A stretch of 64,000 bases of DNA from Parietaria judaica (Eukaryota > Streptophyta > Magnoliopsida > Rosales > Urticaceae): the NCBI GenBank assembly GCA_954871525.1, contig OX940864.1:25972001-26036000 (forward strand), written 5' to 3'. Positions 23,243 through 33,667 of this stretch are shown here, one piece after another. The notes beneath the pieces were generated by a model. It worked only from the letters and a program-made list of their open reading frames with translations, made no database searches and was not told the origin of the DNA. The translations under genes and the position numbers were made by a program. Numbering within the stretch: position 1 is the stretch's first letter; every line of letters starts with the position of its first letter.

Positions 23243-23300
23243 AAGTCAATTCTTCCCTTTGCCGGGAATTTCGTGTTCATCGCTTCCGCTGAGGTTATTC
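23243..23300 (+). repeat. Exon-like module, copy 3
   Basis: CTGCAG acceptor-like start, then GCGAAGTCAATTCTTCCCTT, GCCGGG and GCTGAG|GTTATTCGAAGCC, closest to copy 1. Confidence 0.55.
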
Positions 23301-23475
23301 GAAGCCACTATACCTGCTTATTATGATTACTAATTGTGCTTGAGATTTGTATTTATATTTATATTGTATTAATATATATCATCATAATAGTTTGTTTAGC
23401 TCACTGGTTTGTATAAATTAGTTTGTATAGCTCACTGTAAATTAGTTTGTTGTTTGTATAAATTAGCTCACTGGT

Positions 23476-23682
23476 TTGCTTGAGGAGGAATTGAAATTGA
23501 ACAAAGAGAAATTAAAGCAGAGTGACGAGCAAGTTGAAAAAGTGGCAAGCTTTATCAGCTCAAAGTATCCGGAGTTTCAGAATTTCGCGAGCACGGTATC
23601 GACACCAACGGCGACTCAAGGAGCAAATGGTTCAGATGAACTACCCAGCGACAATGACCATGACAGCGACCACTCGATCTAG
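23476..23682 (+). CDS. Possible C-terminal exon of a CACTA-encoded protein
   Basis: Open for 68 codons with no ATG, so more likely a last exon than a complete gene. The product starts with a heptad-like, Lys/Glu-rich coiled coil (EEELKLNKEKLKQSDEQVEK), then FISSKYPEFQNF and an acidic Asp/Ser-rich tail ending HSI. Coiled coils near the C-terminus occur in plant En/Spm-associated proteins, but I do not recognise a specific family. Its last 46 bases and the following sequence are tandemly duplicated (23637-23965). Confidence 0.35.
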   Translation: MLEEELKLNKEKLKQSDEQVEKVASFISSKYPEFQNFASTVSTPTATQGANGSDELPSDNDHDSDHSI

Positions 23683-23965
23683 GGTTAGTTTTAAGACTTA
23701 TGCTTTAAATATTTGCTACGTATTATTTATTTATAGATTTTGATTGGTTAAGGTTTAGAGTTTATAACACTTGTTATATGATTATTGTTTGTTGGTTTCA
23801 GATGGACTACTCAGCGACAATGACCATGATAGCGACGACTCGATCTAGGATGTTAGTTTTAAGACTTATGCTTTAAATATTTGCTACGTATTATTTATTT
23901 ATAGATTTTGATTGGTTATGGTTTAGAGTTTATTAATACTTGCTATGATTATTGTTTGTTGGTTG
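23637..23965 (+). repeat. Tandem duplication of the exon end and 3' region
   Basis: Unit of about 164 bp (23637-23800, 23801-23965) covering the acidic tail codons, the stop and TAAGACTTATGCTTTAAATA. It is followed by two further short copies of a GATTATTGTTTGTTGGTTGA unit to about 24050. Confidence 0.85.
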
Positions 23966-24295
23966 AAGTTTATAACAGACTTGTTATTGATTATTGTTTG
24001 TTGGTTGAAGTTTATAACAGACTTGTTATGGTTATTGTTTGTTGGTTGAATAAATCGAGATTATGGCATGTGTGTTTGCTTTGTGGTGGTATTTTCTCAG
24101 GTACAAATACTAATTTTTAGAAAGCTAGAATTTGTGAATGACATTATTGTTGATATTTCGAAAACTAAAAAAACAGTCACAATTTTTCCTGATGTTTTGT
24201 GGACTAAACTTTTGTCTCAAATGTTGATATCTAGTACTGAATATCGGATGCAGAATTGTTTCGGGAACTGCTTTTTAGTGTCTAAAAACATTTAG

Positions 24296-25581
24296 GGAAT
24301 GAAATGATTTGGTATTATAGACTGATTTCAGTCCCTAATAGAAATATATTAAAGATTGAGTTTCACAATATTAGAGACTGTTTTTAGTCCTAAAATAAAT
24401 TATTTAGGGGACTAAAAATACATGGTATTAACAACTTATATTTAGTCCCTAATATCAAATAAAGGGGACTGATTTGAGTTGATATTGAAAATTATTTTTA
24501 GTCTCTAATTAGAAATACGTAAAATTGAAGTGTACTATCAAAGACTATTTTTAGTCACTAAAACAACATATGAGAGACTGAAATGAGACTGATATTTAGT
24601 TTTGAAAAAAAATATTAGGGACTGAAAATAATTATTATCAAGGACTGATTTTCAGACTCTAAAGATGTGTATTAGGAACTAAATAAAAACGTTTTTCGAG
24701 ATTATTTTTCAGTCCTTAATAGAAGCATATTGGAGACTAAAATAACCTGGTATCAAAGACTAATCAACAGCCCATGAAACATTTATTAGGGACTGAAAAT
24801 ATTTATTATTAAAGACTGATTTTTAGATTCTAAAGACCGGTATTAGGAACTAAAATAAAATGACATCGAAGATTAATTTTGAGTCCTTAATAGAGGCATA
24901 TTTGAGACTAAAATAATGTGGTATCAAAGACTAACCGACAGTCCTTGAAACACTTATTGGGGACTGAAATGACAGGGTATCAGAGTCTGATAAACGGTCT
25001 TAAAAAACCATATTAGAGACTGAAATGATTTATTATTAAAGACTGATATTCAGATTCTAAAGAGTTGTATTAAGAACTAAAAGAAAATGATATCAGAGAT
25101 TAATTTTCAGTCCTTAATAAAAACATATTGGGGACTGAAGTAACATGGTATCAAAGACTAATCGACAGTCCTTGAAACACCTTATTAGGGACTGAATTGA
25201 CATGGTATCTCGTCGCTATTAGAGACAAAATAGACATGTATTGCATACTAATTTGCAGTCTCTAAAGGTGTACAAAAGAGACTGAAAAGAAGCATTTTCG
25301 GAGACTGATGGTTTAGTCACGAAAGTGATGTATTAGGGACTGAATTAACGTGGTCTCGGGTGACATATTGAAGACTGAACATATACGTATTCGAAACTAG
25401 GTGATAGTCTTAGTGGCACATATAACAAGGACTGGTATTTTAGTTACCAATACAACTATTAAGGACAAAGCAGTTATAACTGAGCGTTGTGACTGGGAAT
25501 CAGTCTCCGATATAAATTCGTGACTGATTTTTAGGTATTAGAGACTAGAATTTCAATCTCTGATACCCTTATTTCTTGTAG
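24296..25581. repeat. Right subterminal repeat array and terminus of the CACTA block
   Basis: Repeated GGGACTGAAA, AGACTGATTTTCAG and TTTAGTCCC words every 20-40 bp. The unit is related to the left array but phased differently (AACATGGTATCAAAGACTAA recurs). The array ends TTATTTCTTGTAG, the CACTA terminus. Confidence 0.8.
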
Positions 25582-26045
25582 CGGTAAAGTTATCATTCTC
25601 TGAAATTGTAAGGCAGTTAGTATTTCATTAACTATTTTCAAGTCAAAATGCCACGTGCAATCATGATTTTTTTAATAATTACAATACTGAACAACTTAGG
25701 GCGTGCCTTTTGCCGCCGAGGTGTGCTTTAGAATATTATTAGATAATATTTTATTCGTTCTTTTTGGGCATTTCGGTTTTTATATTGGGTCTAGGGGGGC
25801 TTTTTTTTTTTTACCAGAATTAGATTCAATTAAATTATTAATAAATCCACGTGCATGACATGTGACAGTCAGATGGCGTGGCATGCCATTTAGCGGTCAA
25901 CATAATGTTTGATTTGAAAATATTTGATGAAAGACTAATTGGTTTACAATTTCAGAGAATAGAAATTTTACCACCCACAAAAAAAAAAAAAGAGACTTAT
26001 TGACGATGATGAAAAGACTATTGGAACTTTTATCGCAATTATCCC
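25582..26045. mobile_element. Mutator-like MITE, left end truncated at the CACTA junction
   Basis: Its right arm, read in reverse from 26045, starts GGGATAATTGCGATAAAAG and contains GGTGGTAAAATTTC and ATTCTCTGAAATTGTAA. The forward arm at 25582 onward begins in the middle of the same arm, at CGGTAAAG. The arms face each other across about 140 bp. The outer 80 bp or so of the left arm is missing where the CACTA terminus abuts. Confidence 0.6.
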
Positions 26046-26330
26046 TTGATTATTTAATTAAATGAAAAAAATGCCTTAACAAACAGCATCTTCTATTGTT
26101 TTTGTTCGATCAGGTTCTATGTCTACCTCATTTCATTTTTTAGCAATTTATTTGTTAAAATACTTTTGAATTTGAAGATTATATGCTTGGCATGGTTGAA
26201 AAGAAAGAAACATTTTACTTAATATTTATGTGCAACGAATAATTGACGAGTATCACTATGAATTCTTTGTAGAAAAATAACCTCAAGATTACGATCTGGT
26301 TTATGGTTTGCTTTCTCTAAAGCAATACAC
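26046..26330. other. Former upstream region of the LecRK pseudogene
   Basis: AT-rich, no other feature recognised. By position it was the promoter of the copy beginning at 26331. Confidence 0.4.
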
Positions 26331-26485
26331 ATGATGGTCGGAGTCGTTTTTATCTTGTTGTTGATGCTTGCCAAGCAAGGCAGCTCGGCTACGAGCTTCA
26401 GCTTTCAGAGTTTCAATGACACCACGCCGATCGAGCTGGAGCGCGATCGCAAGGGAACGATTCAGCAAAAGTCTAAACTGGAAGT

Positions 26486-27079
26486 TGTTAAAAATATTAT
26501 TCTAAAGAAGAAATACAAACTTGAAACCGAAAAGAAAGATACGACTCCGTGAAGCTCCGAACTGCTGTGACAAGAGCGTCAATCTCCGAGTCTCCGAGAG
26601 CCAAGAATCTGCAAGAGAAAAGATCAAATAAACCGAGCCTAGGCGCATTCGACGCTTCCCTTGAAGCACATTCGGTCCATCCCGGTGTCGGAGAACAGTG
26701 GACCGTCTTCTTCCCAGGGTACAGAGGCTAATCGTTGACTCCAATACACCTTGAAGACAACGACGAACTCGAATCTGTAAGTCTCTTTCACCCAACGAAA
26801 TAGAATAAAACCAAAGAACGAACTCAAGATCTGTAAGAAAGCTTTTCGTTTTTCTGATTATGTTTTTCAGGTTTTGGAAACTCTTAATATAGCCAAATAA
26901 CCTAGCATAACGACTATATTTCCCATTAAGATCAAAACGTTTGAGATTTAATTTCAGATCAATGTCTAAACGTTCGTCCGTTTGGTTTTTGCAGGTATGG
27001 GAGTTTAATGGTGTTAAACGTCTTTAACATCTCATTAACTTCCCTTAAATTTCATTTAAATGGGATATATTTTTCTACA
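26486..27079 (-). repeat. 3' LTR of the copia element at 26486
   Basis: 594 bp, TGTTAAAA...TTTCTACA on the plus strand. A TATA-like CTATATTAAG is present in the minus-strand sense in both LTRs (near 26890 and 31768). Confidence 0.88.
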
Positions 27080-27647
27080 ATCCCCCACATAAATGAAATT
27101 TACCGTCTATTCATTGGGTAATAGAGTACAACAGGATAAATTCTGCATAGGATAGGTAGGTATCACCTTTGAACCTTCCCTCGTTAAATATATTTTCTAT
27201 AGTGGAGATCAGTAGACACGATGTCTTTGAACTGCTCGACCGTAGTGTATAGTAAAACACATCTCACTCAGAACTTTTCCTTACCAGATTCCGTTCTCAT
27301 TATTGTGTTCGTTCATGGTCATGAACACCTTCTGGTTCTGCGAGAGTTTACAGAATTGTGCCCTACAATTCTGTTTGAAGCGACCCCACTTCACTCTAAC
27401 ATAGGTGATTTCTTACTCGTTGAGCATCTTCTATGCTCTGCTCAGTTCTATTTTCCGAAGCGTAAAAATCATTAAAAGCTCTCAGCTTAACCTTAAAATC
27501 ATAAATATCACTGTTTATTCATCTTAGGAATGGACCAGGGTGTAACCCCCACAGTGATCCGTTCAAGTCTTATACAGCTAAGTTGTCCCTTTGAACCTAG
27601 ATCTTGGGATCTCCAGTCAGCTAGGTTGGGTTTCCACTGTTAAAACT

Positions 27648-29947
27648 TCATTCTATAATGGGCTTCAGTCCCATTCCTTTTGATGACTTATCGACTAGCT
27701 CTCGGTTTAACCCTTTGGTTAGCGGATCCGCAATATTATCATTTGACTTTACATAGTCAATTGTGATAACTCCAGTTGAGAGTAGTTGTCTAATGGTATT
27801 ATGTCGACGACGAATATGTCTCGATTTACCATTATACATACGACTTTTCGCTCTTCCTATTGCCGACTGACTGTCGCAATGGATACATATCGGTGGCATA
27901 GGTTTGGCCACATTGGATTATCTTCCAAGAATTGTCTTAGCCATTCGGCCTCTTCGCCGCATTTGTCTAAGGCAACAAACTCAGATTCCATCGTGGATCT
28001 GGTTATTACCGTCTGCTTGGCCGAATTCCATGATACAGCTGCACCAGCTAGAGTAAACACGTATCCGCTAGTGGATTTAGAATCTTTTATATCAGATATC
28101 CAACTAGCATCACTATAACCTTCTAAAACTGAAGGATGTCTGACATAGTATAGCCCATAATTTCTTGTAAATCTTAGATATTTAAGTAATCTGGCTATCG
28201 CTTTCCAGTGATCAGATCCAGGGTTACTTGTATATCTACTAAGTTTACTTACTGCATAAGCTATGTCTGGTCTAGTACCACTCATTAGGTACATTAGACT
28301 TCCAATCACCCTAGAATATTCGAGTTGCTCAATGCTATCTCCTTTATTCTTTGCTAGGTGTATACTTGTATCAATTGGCGTTCTAACTTCTCCAGTTTCG
28401 CCTTTATTGAATTTTTCAAGTATTTTGTCCACATAATGAGACTGACTTAAGATAATTCCATCAGATTTCCTAATGATTTTAATGCCTAAAATCACATCTG
28501 CATGGCCCATATCTTTCATGTCAAACTTTGAGCTCAATAGCCTCTTGGTATTTTTGATCATTTGATCATTACCCAGAATTAAAATATCATCAACGTATAA
28601 ACACAGGATTACATATCCTTGACTTGTATATTTAATATAGATACATTTGTCACATTCGTTGATTTGAAATCCATTTGATAACATAACGTTATCAAATTTC
28701 TCATGCCATTGCTTCGGCGCTTGTTTAAGTCCATACAAAGACTTAACAAATCTACACACTTTATTCCCTTGATTCGGGGCAGTGAAACCCTCAGGTTGTT
28801 CCATGTAGATTTCTTCCCCTAAATCTCCATTTAGGAAAGCTGTTTTAACATCCATTTGATGTACTTCAAGATTTCGCAAAGCTGCGATCGCTACCACCAT
28901 CCTTGTTGAAGCTATTTTCGATACAGGAGAATATGTATCTAAAAAATCAAGACCTTCTCGTTGCCTGTACCCTTTGATAACAAGTCTTGCCTTATACTTG
29001 TCAATTGATCCATCAGCCTTCAATTTTCTTTTGAAGACCCACTTGGAGCCTAATGGTTTACTTCCAGGAGAAAGATCTACCAACTCCCACATGTGGTTTT
29101 GCATGATTGAATCGATCTCGCTCTTTATGGCTTCTTTCCATAAAGGTCCCTCACTAGAACTTACATCTTCGTTGTATGTTCGAGGTTCACTTTCTAACAT
29201 GTAAGTTAAAAATTCGGGTCCAAATGACTTTTCCACCCTTGCTCGTTTACTACGTCTAGGTTCTATCTCATCCTCGTCTAGCTCTTCACTAGTTTCGGAC
29301 GTCGTTTCATCAAGGTTTTTAGATGAACTTGAACCATCATTTCTCGACTTACAAGGAAATACATCTTCAAAGAACGATGCATTTCTTGATTCCATAATCG
29401 TGTTCTTGTGAATCTCAGGGTTATCTGATTTATACACCAAGAACCGATACGCACTACTATTGTGTGCATAACCTATAAAGATGCAATCCACAGTCCTCGG
29501 ACCTATTTTCATCTTTTTCGGTGCGGGAGCCATTACTTTGGCTAAGCACCCCCACATTTTGAGATATATATAGGAAGGTCTTCTTCCTTTCCATAACTCA
29601 TAAGGAGTTTTATCTTCCTTCTTTTTAGGAATTTTATTCAGAAGATAATTAGCTGATAATACAGCTTCTCCCCACATGTTCTGTGGTAACCCAGAACTTA
29701 ACAACATCGCGTTCATCATCTCTTTGAGAGTGCGATTTTTCCGTTCAGCCACTCCATTTGACTGAGGCGAGTAAGGTGGCGTTTTCTCGTGAATGATACC
29801 GTTTTTAGTACAAAACTCCTCAAACGGTGCAACATATTCACCACCACGATCACTTCTGACCATCTTAATTTTCTTATTAAGTTGGTTTTCAACTTCTTGC
29901 TTATAGATAATAAATTTCTCTATAGCTTCATCTTTGCTTTTTAGCAA
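27648..29947 (-). pseudogene. copia pol: integrase C-part, reverse transcriptase, RNase H
   Basis: A 696-codon open frame starts inside the integrase core ([21 protein letters not shown]), continues through the conserved linker ([10 protein letters not shown]) and reverse transcriptase ([25 protein letters not shown], and the active-site motif YVDD). It then enters RNase H ([27 protein letters not shown]). A one-base frameshift near 27890-27910 separates the last part ([30 protein letters not shown]), which ends at 27648. The order integrase before reverse transcriptase defines Ty1/copia. The open frame is unusually long for an element in a pseudogene, in line with its 1% LTR divergence. Confidence 0.9.
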
Positions 29948-30009
29948 ATAAACATAACAATACTTAGTACAATCATCAATGAAAGTAATAAAGTACTTGT
30001 TTCCACCTC

Positions 30010-30115
30010 TTGTTTCAACAAACTTGAGATCACAAATGTCTGTATGAATTAACCCAAGGGGTTCAACAAACTTGAGATCACAAATGTCTGTTTCAACAAA
30101 CTTGTTCCACCTCTT
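30010..30115 (-). repeat. Local direct repeats in the integrase region
   Basis: The phrase TTCAACAAACTTGAGATCAC with AAATGTCTGT occurs at about 30013 and 30063, and a partial copy (GTTTCAACAAACTTG) follows. They disrupt the integrase frame between the zinc-binding and core parts. Confidence 0.8.
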
Positions 30116-30743
30116 GTTTCCGCGTTAATTTCGCGTCTACGCAAGTCTCGCACTTGTGCTTATCGTTAATATCAAACTTTGGAATATGTTCCATATTAAT
30201 TAGTCTTCGCAAAGAACCATAATTAACATGTCCTAGTCTACCATGCCATAAGTTCGAAGACTCAAGCATATACGTGGAAGACTTTCGTTTATTATCAATA
30301 ACGAGATTAGACTTCATAATGACCGTGTTCATTTTCCACATCCCATCTTTTACATATCCCTTTCCAACAAGGATTCCAGATTTGGACAACATTATCTAGT
30401 TAGATTCAAATACCATTTTAAATCCATGCTTGCTAAGTAGCGAGCTCGAGATCAAATTTTTCTGAAAATCAGGAACAAACAAAACATTGTTAAGCTTAAG
30501 TTCTTTTCCTGATGTCATTTTCAGAAACACTGTTCCTTGGCCCTTCACCTTTGAAGTTGCCGAATTGCCCATACAGAGCTTTTCTTTAGTTTCGTCCAGT
30601 GCAAGTTCTACGAACAAGGCTCTGTCGACGCAAACATGTCGTGTGGCGCTACTATCGAGCCACCACTCACTTGGGTTGGAATTACCCATTTTAAATTCAG
30701 AAACTACATATGAATTCCATTTAAATTGAAATAACAATTTCAA
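30093..30743 (-). pseudogene. copia protease and pre-integrase region
   Basis: Segment 30743-30396 carries the protease site [12 protein letters not shown], where the usual DSGA or DTGA reads DSSA, and then the MGN...[19 protein letters not shown] block. After a stop near 30396, 30392-30093 carries the GAG_pre-integrase motif (LWHGRLGHVNYGSLRRL) and part of the integrase zinc-binding CETC. The altered catalytic triad suggests protease was already lost. Confidence 0.85.
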
Positions 30744-31344
30744 TTTTAACTTGTACCTCGATCAGTAATCGGGTGTACTCCAAAAAATAAATTTAGAAAT
30801 CCAAAGGTATCAATATATATATAACCGAGTACTAATCACACACACTGTATGTAAACGGTCTCCAACAACTATATAAAAATAATATATAAAATGAATCTTC
30901 AACGCTATCTGACAAGATAAAGACTTTATATATATAATATTATATATATATGCACAAAACGATCTGCCACAACACAAGTAATACAAAGACCACAAGCAAT
31001 ACTAAACTAACACGCCAAATAAATACTTTCAGGCTAAAAGATAACCTTATCAGATACCCATAGGAATAAAATAATGCCTTTTACTCTTTTAGAAACTAAA
31101 CAGCTGGAAACACAGTAAAATATGTCAACTTTTCATGACAACACGCATGAGAACAAGCACAGATATCGACCAAGGCATTTAATATTAGTATAGAGGTAAT
31201 ACTTCTAACCTGTACTAACAAGGGGTAACGACTCAATTTTTTCTTCAGTCTCCCACCAAAGAAAGCTTCACCTTCTCTTCAAAGTTCCTCTTCTTGTCTC
31301 TGTATTTTCTTTTTCTCCGTTCTTCTTTCTTCTCCAGAATAGAA

Positions 31345-31361
31345 ACCGAATCTGCTTCAAG
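31345..31361 (-). promoter_or_regulatory. Primer-binding region complementary to its own LTR
   Basis: Two bases inside the 5' LTR, the minus strand reads CTTGAAGCAGATTCGGT. The LTR contains the complementary sequence in RNA sense: on the plus strand 31538-31554 reads CTTGAAGCAGATTTGGT and 26660-26676 reads CTTGAAGCACATTCGGT. Each LTR has one mismatch, at different positions; the ancestral LTR base at each site would pair perfectly over 17 nt. Confidence 0.7.
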
Positions 31362-31363
31362 AA

Positions 31364-31957
31364 TGTTAAAAATATTATTCTAAAGAAGAAATACAAACTT
31401 GAAACCGAAAAGAAAGATACGACTCCGTGAAGCTCCGAACTGCTGTGACAAGAGCGTCAATCTCCGAGTCTCCGAGAGCCAAGAATCTGCAAGAGAAAAG
31501 ATCAAATAAACCGAGCCTAGGCGCGTTCGACGCTTCCCTTGAAGCAGATTTGGTCCCTCCCGGTGTCGGAGAACAGTGGACCGTCTTCTTCCCAGGGTAC
31601 AGAGGCTAATCGTTGACTCCAATACACCTTGAAGACAACGACGAACTCGAATCTGTAAGTCTCTTTCACCCAACGAAATAGAATAAAACCAAAGAACGAA
31701 CTCAAGATCTGTAAGAAAGCTTTTCGTTTTTCTGATTATGTTTTTCAGGTTTTGGAAACTCTTAATATAGCCAAATAACCTAGCATAACGACTATATTTC
31801 CCATTAAAATCAAAACGTTTGAGATTTAATTTCAGATCAATGTCTAAACGTTCGTCCGTTTGGTTTTTGCAGGTATGGGAGTTTAATGGTGTTAAACGTC
31901 TTTAACATCTCATTAACTTCCCTTAAATTTCATTTAAATAGGATATATTTTTCTACA
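31364..31957 (-). repeat. 5' LTR of the copia element at 26486
   Basis: 594 bp. Four of the six differences from the 3' LTR cluster within about 40 bp around 31525-31560, next to the PBS-complementary segment. Confidence 0.88.
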
Positions 31958-31983
31958 ATCCCCCACATAAATGAAATTTACCG
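31958..31983 (-). other. Extra PPT-containing sequence outside the 5' LTR
   Basis: 26 bases identical to 27080-27105, the purine-tract region just inside the 3' LTR. Outside a 5' LTR one expects host DNA. It also completes a 13-bp inverted repeat (TAAATTTCATTTA at 31924-31936, TAAATGAAATTTA at 31968-31980) that also surrounds the internal PPT. Confidence 0.75.
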
Positions 31984-32160
31984 GGCCTCGTACCGGAACC
32001 CGGTGCAGCTGTGGGACCAGCGCACGGGAGAGCTTGCAGACTTCGCCACACACTTTACCTTTTCCATTCGATGGCTCAAGGGAGAGCCTACCGGTGCAGA
32101 CGGGATGACTTTCTTCCTCGTGCCGTTTGGCTCAACAATTGCGAACGCCTCTGGTGGCGG

Positions 32161-33439
32161 TGATGAGTCGGTTTTATACCGATAAATTGAATACTTTCAC
32201 TTAGCAATTTGTTTATCCAAGAGCCATTTAATGTGTTTCTTTTAGTGTTTTTGTTTGTTTTAGGAGTTACATGAGTGAATTGCAATTTGATTGAAGATCA
32301 AGATGAATAGAGTCATTTGGATGAAGTTTTACATGCCAAAAATCCGAAATTAAAAATCTCAGGCAGCAACTTGGTGCCGCGGCACAGATTTTTGGTGCCC
32401 CAGCAAGAACGTCAAAATTAACCTTGTGCCCCAGCAAAGAATTTCCGGTGCCCCAGCACCACAGTTTCGCGAATTAGGTTATCTTTAGCTTAATCTTAAC
32501 CTAATGAGGAGACTATATAAGGGAATCATAATGAGGGATTAAGTGACGAATTTTGGGAGAGAAAAACATCACAAGAGGCTAGGAAACTCGAAGAACGCCA
32601 TTGGAGATCGGGTTTTGCGAAGAAGAACGGTGGAGACGAAGATCACCTCAGAGATTCTCTCCATTAGTATCATATTCTTTGCTGAATTTCTTTCTCTATT
32701 ATATTTCTCTTAGTGATTTGTTTATGCTCTAGATTCATCATGAGCTAAACCGTTCATAGGATTGCAATCGAAACTCACATGTAGCTTAACTTGGATTATC
32801 GTTTCTTTGATTAATGACAATTGCTTTAAGTTTATTTATTCTATCCTTTTCTTCATGCTTTTGATTGCTTGATCACCAATTAAATTGATTTGGTCAACCT
32901 TAGGAACTTTGGAAAAAGGAAATTTGTGTTTAGCCGTAGATAGAATAACACATGATCTACGATGAAAATCTTGAGTTTATATAAGATAGGAATATACCTA
33001 TGTAACATGTGTAACCCGTTAAGAACACATGCTTAATGAATCGTTCGTAATTTAATTCACAAAGAAATATAGTGAGTTAGTTAAGAAAGATAACTCGAAT
33101 TGAATATCGGAAGAGTTCTTTTTGATGCATTAGGGGTCTTGGTTAACAACTTGTAGCAATTTAATGATCGAAGGAATGATATGAATAATCGGGTGAAGTG
33201 TTGAGGAATGATTGCGATCCTATATTTCTCTATTTTTCCAAAACTTTCAATTTTTAGTTTTTATTTTTCTTTAGTTATTTAATTGATCATATTTAAAATT
33301 TATTTGTTTAGATAAAATTAAGGTGACATAAAACTAGTAAGTAGAAAAATTAATAGTAACAATTCTCCGTGGGATCGACTTTTCTTATCATTATATTACT
33401 TGTTTTCGATACGTATAATTGCGTAGAAAATTCACAACA
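32161..33439 (+). repeat. 5' LTR of the gypsy element at 32161
   Basis: 1,279 bp, TGATGAGTCGG...TTCACAACA. A TATA-like CTATATAAGG lies at about 32513-32522. Confidence 0.93.
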
Positions 33440-33667
33440 AGTTTTTGGCACCGTTGCCGGGGAATTGTTTACGTTATTTTTGTTAATATTAGTAAGATCA
33501 TTTTTAGTCTTAATCTAAACGTTTTTTTAGTTCTATTTTTCAGATTATTAGGTACGTGCATGCGGAATAATAGGAGCGGAGAACTACTGCCTATTAATCT
33601 TGAAATTTAAAGGACGTGCCGAAGGAATAGAAAAGAACGACAACAAGCTCGTAGTCCATCACTGACA

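Larger units (their letters stand above)
9890..25581. mobile_element. Large CACTA (En/Spm)-type transposon block, left end lost
   Basis: Two long arrays of short palindromic repeats around GGACTGATTTTCAGTC lie at 9894-11720 and 24296-25581. This dense subterminal repetition is characteristic of CACTA elements, where the DNA-binding transposase product docks. The right array ends in ...TTATTTCTTGTAG at 25581. Its reverse complement, CTACAAGAAATAA, matches the usual CACTACAAGAAA terminus except for the outermost bases. No matching terminus is seen at 9890, so the left end is lost or diverged. The interior holds nested transposons, an acetyl-CoA acetyltransferase exon, exon-like duplications and one possible C-terminal exon of an element protein (23476). 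It could also be two separate CACTA remnants. No complete transposase is visible. Confidence 0.6.
26486..31957 (-). mobile_element. Ty1/copia element inserted in the LecRK lectin domain
   Basis: About 5.5 kb with 594-bp LTRs (26486-27079, 31364-31957) differing at about six bases (1%). On the minus strand the 3' LTR is preceded by the purine tract GTGGGGGAT. The 5' LTR is followed by TTCTTGAAGCAGATTCGG, which is not a tRNA primer site but is complementary to part of the LTR. A long pol remains; gag is missing, since only 0.6 kb of leader precedes the protease. There is no clean 5-bp duplication: beyond the 5' LTR lie 26 bases copied from the region upstream of the 3' LTR (31958-31983), then LecRK sequence. 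Confidence 0.9.

Noticed and set aside
9663..26045. A single 16-kb Mutator-like element with arms at 9663 and 25860
   Set aside because: The arm pieces are related, but no 9-bp duplication could be found, and a second forward arm at 25582 pairs better with the one at 25860.
26331..26552. A small secreted-peptide gene (73 codons with signal peptide)
   Set aside because: The signal peptide and following residues match the start of the intact LecRK, and the frame runs into the copia LTR at 26486; it is the first piece of the pseudogene.
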